This document shows, piece after piece, positions 58,767 through 64,000 of a stretch of DNA of 64,000 bases (position 1 is its first letter; each line of letters starts with the position of its first letter). The stretch covers positions 119,778,005 to 119,842,004 of the forward strand of contig OZ020588.1 of assembly GCA_963971535.1 (NCBI GenBank), in the 5' to 3' direction. The position numbers were made by a program, and so were the translations under genes. The notes under the pieces are model-generated. The model searched no databases, was not told where the DNA came from, and saw nothing but the letters and a program-made list of their open reading frames with translations. This DNA comes from Notolepis coatsorum. Its lineage: Eukaryota > Chordata > Actinopteri > Aulopiformes > Paralepididae.

Positions 58767-59454
58767 TGACTACACAAGATATGGTTTTTTAGAGTCTATA
58801 GTTATAGTTCTTACAGTTTTACACAAGTAGGAGGAAGTACACAAAGACATTCTTCATAATCACTGACGCTTAAGTCATCTCTTAACATATGCTTAGATTT
58901 AAAACAGATATATACAATAAACATATGCTTAATCCTTTACATCCTACAAGTGACAGAGAGAACAGGATGTCATAATAAAAAGTGTCACTAGTTGTTTGTG
59001 GCACTTCAACAATGTTCCACTAAATTCCATGGCCGAAAGGAACAGGAAGAAGAATTGTACCTGCCCCTACACACATACAGTACACTTATAGATTAATTGC
59101 AATGTTTATCAAACCAAACAAAATGTAGATACTTGTTTTGCAGAAATGGAAACATCAACACAATTACATTAACATGAATAAATACATTTTGTGTGTCTAT
59201 CAGTTAAATTGCATATTTAGGTTAATTCATTTATATAAAAACACACACATTTAGATATATTTATATAATGTATTATTCTATACTTCTATATACTATACTA
59301 TATAATTGTATTATTCTTATTTTATTATAATATAACTAAATCATACTAAATGATACTACACTATATTATATTGGTATACAGTATGATACAATATTTTTAT
59401 ATATTATTATTCTATGTTAAGCTGCTATATACTATATTACTATACTCCTACTAG
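58767..59454. other. cand2 intron, nothing recognised
   Basis: AT-rich sequence without recognised features. Confidence 0.5.
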
Positions 59455-61948
59455 TGTGAGGTTTTGCCCGCTGCTCACTACCTTTTCTCTGTCTTCTTTA
59501 AGCCTACTGTTAGGAATTCCCTACTCACTCTCTCTAGCCCCCACCCTCTCGTTCCTTACCCTTAGTGGCCACACCTGTTTGATATTCTATTATCCCTCGC
59601 ACCTGTGGTGGCAGGCTAATTAGTCCCCCTGTGGGCTTTAAATACCAGGGCTCTTCCCCTCGTTTCGGCGTGGGGTCGTGTTGTATTCATGCTGAGTCAT
59701 ATTCTCTAACATCTAGACTTTTTCGGGAGATCCTCTGGTCTACCAATGCTGTAAGATGGATCTCTCCAGCCTTGAGATGTTTGCTCCAGCCTTCGTCTGC
59801 TGTCGCCGTAGCCTGTGGAGGAGACTGTTCTGCGCTCCCTGTAACTTCCACGGGAGGCACCCCAGCGTTCCACTGCAGACCCCAGCGCAGCTGTTCGTCC
59901 TGACGCACATCTAGACCAACGCGCATCTCCCGGACCCTCGGGCTTGGCACGCTCTCCAGTCACCAGCGCGCAACGCGCATCTTCAAGGGCTTGGCCACCT
60001 GTCGCCGTTTGCCTGGAGGGAGACATTGTACTGCGCTCTCTAATTCTCTACGGGAGGTATTCCAGTGTTCCACTCCAGACCAGCGCGCCAGATGCGCTCA
60101 AGCCTTCGCCACCTGCCGCCGTTTGCCTGGAGGGAGACACTGTACTGCGCTCTCTAATCCTCTACGGGAGGTATTCCAGTGTTCCACTTCAGACCTTCGA
60201 GCTTGGCACGCTCCTCCGTACCAGCGCACAGACGCGCATCTTCCAGACCTTCGAGCTTGGCACGCTCCTCCGTACCAGCGCACAGACGCGCATCTTCCAG
60301 ACCTTCGAGCTTGGCACGCTCCTCCGTACCAGCGCACAGACGCGCATCTTCCAGACCTTCGAGCTTGGCACGCTCTCCAGACCTCAGCGCGCCGACGCGC
60401 ATCTTCCAGACCTTCCTGCTTGGCACACTCCTCCTCGCAGACGCACCCCGATGCGTCTCTCTGTTCCGACGCGCACACCAAGGTGTGGCGCGCCACTCTG
60501 TTCCTCGGCTCCGACAGCGGCTACCCGGTGGACGACGCCCTCGCCACCGCCACTGTTCCGACGCGCACACCAAGGTGTGGCGCGCACTCTGTTCCTCGGC
60601 TCCGACAGCGGCTACCCGGTGGACGACGCCCTCGCCACCGCCACTGTTCCGACGTGCACACCAAGGTGTGGCGCGCACTCTGTTCCTCGGCTCCGACAGC
60701 GGCTACCCGGTGGACGACGCCCTCGCCACCGCCACTGTTCCGACGCGCACACCAAGGTGTGGCGCGCACTCTGTTCCTCGGCTCCGACAGCGGCTACCCG
60801 GTGGACGACATCCTCGCCACCGCCGCTGTTCCAGCACCCTGTTCCTCGGCTCCGACAGCGGCTACCCGGTGGACGACATCCTCGCCACCGCCACTGTTCC
60901 AGCACTCTGTTCCTCGGCTCGGACAGCCAGCCACCCGGTGGCGATGCCCTCGCCCCGTTGCTGTCCCTGTACCATTACGCATACGCCTGGGTGAGTTTTG
61001 ATTGTGATGTCACTCACCCAGCGTAGTGCCCTTGCCCCCGTTCCCGCTGCTGTCCCTGTACCTTTACGCATACGCCTGGGTGAGTTTTGATTGTGATGTC
61101 ACTCACTCAGCGTAGTGCCCTTGCCCCCGTTCCCGCTGCTGCCCCTGTACCTTTACGCATACGCCTGGGTGAGTTTTGATTGTGATGTCACTCACTCAGC
61201 GTAATGCCCCTTGCCCTCGTTTCCCGCTGCTGTTCCTGTACCATTACGCATACGCCTGGGTGAGTTTTGATTGTGATGTCACTCACCCAGCGTATTGCCT
61301 CCTTTAGTTCTCACTTGGATATTATTTTGGACATTCCATCTCCCACTGTGTGTTTGTTCACACGAAGATAGTATTTACTTTGTTACTTTGTTTTTTGGAC
61401 TGTTCTGCATCTGCTCTGTTTTTTCCCTTTGAATATTAACCCTCTCCTCTGTTCTGCAGAGCGGCCCAGATGTTTTCCCACCAGTCCCCAGTTCCTCCCT
61501 GTCCCCAGCCCGCCTCCGCGGTCCTCTGTCCCCTGTTCCTCCCTGTCCCCAGCCCGCCTCCGCGGGCCTCTGTTCCCTCTGTCACCAGAACCTGGCCCTC
61601 TGTTCCCCAGAACCTGTTCCCTATGTTCCCCAGTACCTGTCCCTCTGTCCCTAGATCTCCTAGTCCCTAGTCCTCTATCCCTAGCTCTCCTAGTCCCTAG
61701 TCCTCTGTTCCCAAGGCGTTCCCTTAACCTTCCCTTAGGCGTTCCCTTTACCTTCCCATAGTGTTCCCTTTTCCTGCCCGCCTCTTAAAGGCACTTTACC
61801 TTCCCCTCTTGTGTTATTCCAGTGTCTTGTGTTTTCTCCCTTAAAGGGACAGTGCCCTTTTTCCCTGTTCTAAATAAATATCTGTTTCTTGGCAAACCAT
61901 CATACCTGTCTTGTGTTGTGCGATTGGGGTCGGTTACAAACCATAACA
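59455..61948 (+). repeat. 5' LTR of the non-autonomous element, with three tandem arrays
   Basis: TGTGAGGTT...CATAACA, TGT/ACA ends. TATA-like TTTAAATA is at 59637-59644 and AATAAA at about 61872. Arrays: 54-bp x4 (60193-60410), 91-bp x about 5 (60465-60910) and about 90-bp x4 (60955-61300). Numerous chance frames arise from the arrays. Confidence 0.82.
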
Positions 61949-61950
61949 GT

Positions 61951-61960
61951 ACGACCCCAC
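61951..61960 (+). other. Putative self-priming primer-binding site
   Basis: ACGACCCCAC, two nt after the LTR, is the exact inverse complement of GTGGGGTCGT at 59670-59679, which lies 33 nt after the start of the TATA-like box, about where transcripts should begin. No TGG-type tRNA site is present. Tf1 and sushi elements prime this way. Confidence 0.6.
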
Positions 61961-62962
61961 CAAATCGACGACCCCAGCCAGCACAGACGGTGTATGTTGA
62001 GTTTGCCTTTTTTTTTCTTGTTCCCTCTAGCTCCCCGGTTAGCTCCCCTGTTTGCTTCCCGTTTTGCCCTGTTTGACCCCCCTGTGGCTAGCCATGCCCT
62101 GGCAGCTAACCCAGTTTCCCTCTGCATGGCCCCGGTCTGCTAGCTTGGCCCCGGCTGTTAGCACAGCCTCTATGTTAATGCAGCCTTGCAGCTGGCATAG
62201 GCCCTGTAGCTAGCCAGGCCCAAGCAGCTAACCCGGTCCCTCTGCATGGCCTCCACTTTTTTTGTGTAGTTTATCCCACTGCTAGGACTGCCCTTTCAGC
62301 TAGCAAGGTCAGTTTTTCTCACACAGCTAGGACTGTCCTTCCAGCTAGCTTGTGCTCTCATGCTGGTCCAGCCCTGTCTGCCAGCCTAGCTCCGGCAGCT
62401 AGCGCAGCCTCTATGTTGATGTAGCAGTACAGCTAGCATAGGCCCTGTAGCTATCAGTGCCCTGGCAGCTACCCTTTCCCTCTGCTAGCCTGGCTCCGGC
62501 AGCTTGCGCAGCCTCTATGTTGATGTAGCAGTACAGCTAGCATAGGCCCTGTAGCTATCAGTGCCCTGGCAGCTAACCTTCCCTCTGCTAGCCCTTTCCC
62601 GGTGCTTCCATGGTTACCCCTTAGCTACCCTGCTTGCCCCTCAGTTCCTCTAGACCAGTTGCTCTAGACCAGTTCTCTAGACCCAGTTCCTCTAGACCAG
62701 TTCCTCTAGACCAGTTCTCTAGACCAGTTCCCTAAACCAGTTCTCTAGACCAGTTCTCTTGCCCAGTTCGCTAGACTAGTTCTCTAGACCCAGTTCCTCT
62801 AGACCAGTTGCCCCTCTGCTACCCTAGTTACCCCTCGGCGACCCTGTTTCTTTTGCTAGCCCCACTCTTGTGGTGGCTTCCCCTGCTGGCTTGGCCAGTA
62901 CCTCTTGTTTTGCCCCCTGCCACTCTGTCTGTATTTGTTTTGGGTCGCCGGGTGGCTCCCGT

Positions 62963-62977
62963 TGGAGGGGGGGATAC
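62963..62977 (+). other. Polypurine tract
   Basis: TGGAGGGGGGGATAC directly abuts the 3' LTR, fixing the element in plus orientation. Confidence 0.8.
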
Positions 62978-64000
62978 TGTGAGGTTTTGCCCGCTGCTCA
63001 CTACCTTTTCTCTGTCTTCTTTAAGCCTACTGTTAGGAATTCCCTACTCACTCTCTCTAGCCCCCACCCTCTCGTTCCTTACCCTTAGTGGCCACACCTG
63101 TTTGATATTCTATTATCCCTCGCACCTGTGGTGGCAGGCTAATTAGTCCCCCTGTGGGCTTTAAATACCAGGGCTCTTCCCCTCGTTTCGGCGTGGGGTC
63201 GTGTTGTATTCATGCTGAGTCATATTCTCTAACATCTAGACTTTTTCGGGAGATCCTCTGGTCTACCAATGCTGTAAGATGGATCTCTCCAGCCTTGAGA
63301 TGTTTGCTCCAGCCTTCGTCTGCTGTCGCCGTAGCCTGTGGAGGAGACTGTTCTGCGCTCCCTGTAACTTCCACGGGAGGCACCCCAGCGTTCCACTGCA
63401 GACCCCAGCGCAGCTGTTCGTCCTGACGCACATCTAGACCAACGCGCATCTCCCGGACCCTCGGGCTTGGCACGCTCTCCAGTCACCAGCGCGCAACGCG
63501 CATCTTCAAGGGCTTGGCCACCTGTCGCCGTTTGCCTGGAGGGAGACATTGTACTGCGCTCTCTAATTCTCTACGGGAGGTATTCCAGTGTTCCACTCCA
63601 GACCAGCGCGCCAGATGCGCTCAAGCCTTCGCCACCTGCCGCCGTTTGCCTGGAGGGAGACACTGTACTGCGCTCTCTAATCCTCTACGGGAGGTATTCC
63701 AGTGTTCCACTTCAGACCTTCGAGCTTGGCACGCTCCTCCGTACCAGCGCACAGACGCGCATCTTCCAGACCTTCGAGCTTGGCACGCTCCTCCGTACCA
63801 GCGCACAGACGCGCATCTTCCAGACCTTCGAGCTTGGCACGCTCCTCCGTACCAGCGCACAGACGCGCATCTTCCAGACCTTCGAGCTTGGCACGCTCTC
63901 CAGACCTCAGCGCGCCGACGCGCATCTTCCAGACCTTCCTGCTTGGCACACTCCTCCTCGCAGACGCACCCCGATGCGTCTCTCTGTTCCGACGCGCACA
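62978..64000 (+). repeat. 3' LTR, first 1,023 bp
   Basis: Same sequence as 59455-60477 by eye, including copy number of the 54-bp array. Continues past the window. Confidence 0.85.

Larger units (their letters stand above)
59455..64000 (+). mobile_element. Non-autonomous LTR retrotransposon with 2.5-kb LTRs, cut by window edge
   Basis: 5' LTR 59455-61948, internal 61949-62977 (1,029 bp), 3' LTR from 62978. The 3' LTR matches the 5' LTR at a constant offset of 3,523 over the visible 1,023 bp. The interior has no gag or pol, only AGCTAGC-rich degenerate repeats. A polypurine tract and a self-priming-type primer site define it as an LTR element. Confidence 0.82.

Noticed and set aside
59944..61026. 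360- and 336-codon frames in the LTR at 59.9-61.0 kb
   Set aside because: They arise from GC-rich 54- and 91-bp arrays, overlap in several frames on both strands and resemble no protein.
53454..64000. First exons of cand2
   Set aside because: No minus-strand segment here resembles the expected N-terminal CAND sequence; they most likely lie outside the window.

Overview
The window is vertebrate, almost certainly teleost fish, nuclear DNA. It carries one conserved gene with many short GT-AG exons separated by introns full of retroelements (L1-like, L2-like, BEL/Pao, LTR elements), hAT and TTAA-type DNA transposons, tRNA-derived SINEs and very long (CA)n, (GA)n and (CT)n microsatellites. The species cannot be decided from sequence; the microsatellite density recalls gadiform fishes, but that is only an impression.

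The gene is on the minus strand: 21 coding exons between 53453 and 7516 encode about 1,116 residues of a cullin-associated NEDD8-dissociated protein (HEAT-repeat solenoid), best matched to CAND2 (TIP120B). The C terminus, stop codon and a possible poly(A) signal are present. The first roughly 120 residues are not in the window and should lie beyond 64000. Every exon joins its neighbour in phase, so the copy looks intact.

Layout: 1-7515 lies 3' of the gene (a 5'-truncated L1 with perfect target duplications, a small TTAA transposon). 7516-27844 holds 16 compact exons with hAT, SINE and TTAA insertions between them. 27845-45914 is one 18-kb intron, of which 15.7 kb sits inside a single hAT copy. 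In that hAT are (a) a very small LTR retrotransposon (TRIM) whose LTR carries an L2 LINE, whose tail carries an apparently intact 9.1-kb BEL/Pao element, and (b) a Tigger/pogo remnant holding a TTAA element, which holds a SINE and another hAT. 45915-53453 has the five most upstream exons visible and an intron with a broken LTR element, a hAT with a BED-finger remnant, and minisatellites. 53454-64000 is intron with a hAT-like sequence, two related retroposons, a second L2 and, at the right edge, a non-autonomous LTR element with 2.5-kb LTRs and only 1 kb of internal sequence.

Most notable: the TRIM with a 260-bp LTR, 51-bp interior, tRNA-His-type primer site and a tRNA-like Pol III module in the LTR; the large-LTR element with an apparent Tf1/sushi-style self-priming site; the young BEL/Pao element with near-identical LTRs; the dated nesting series; and microsatellites that abut or form the splice sites of many cand2 exons.
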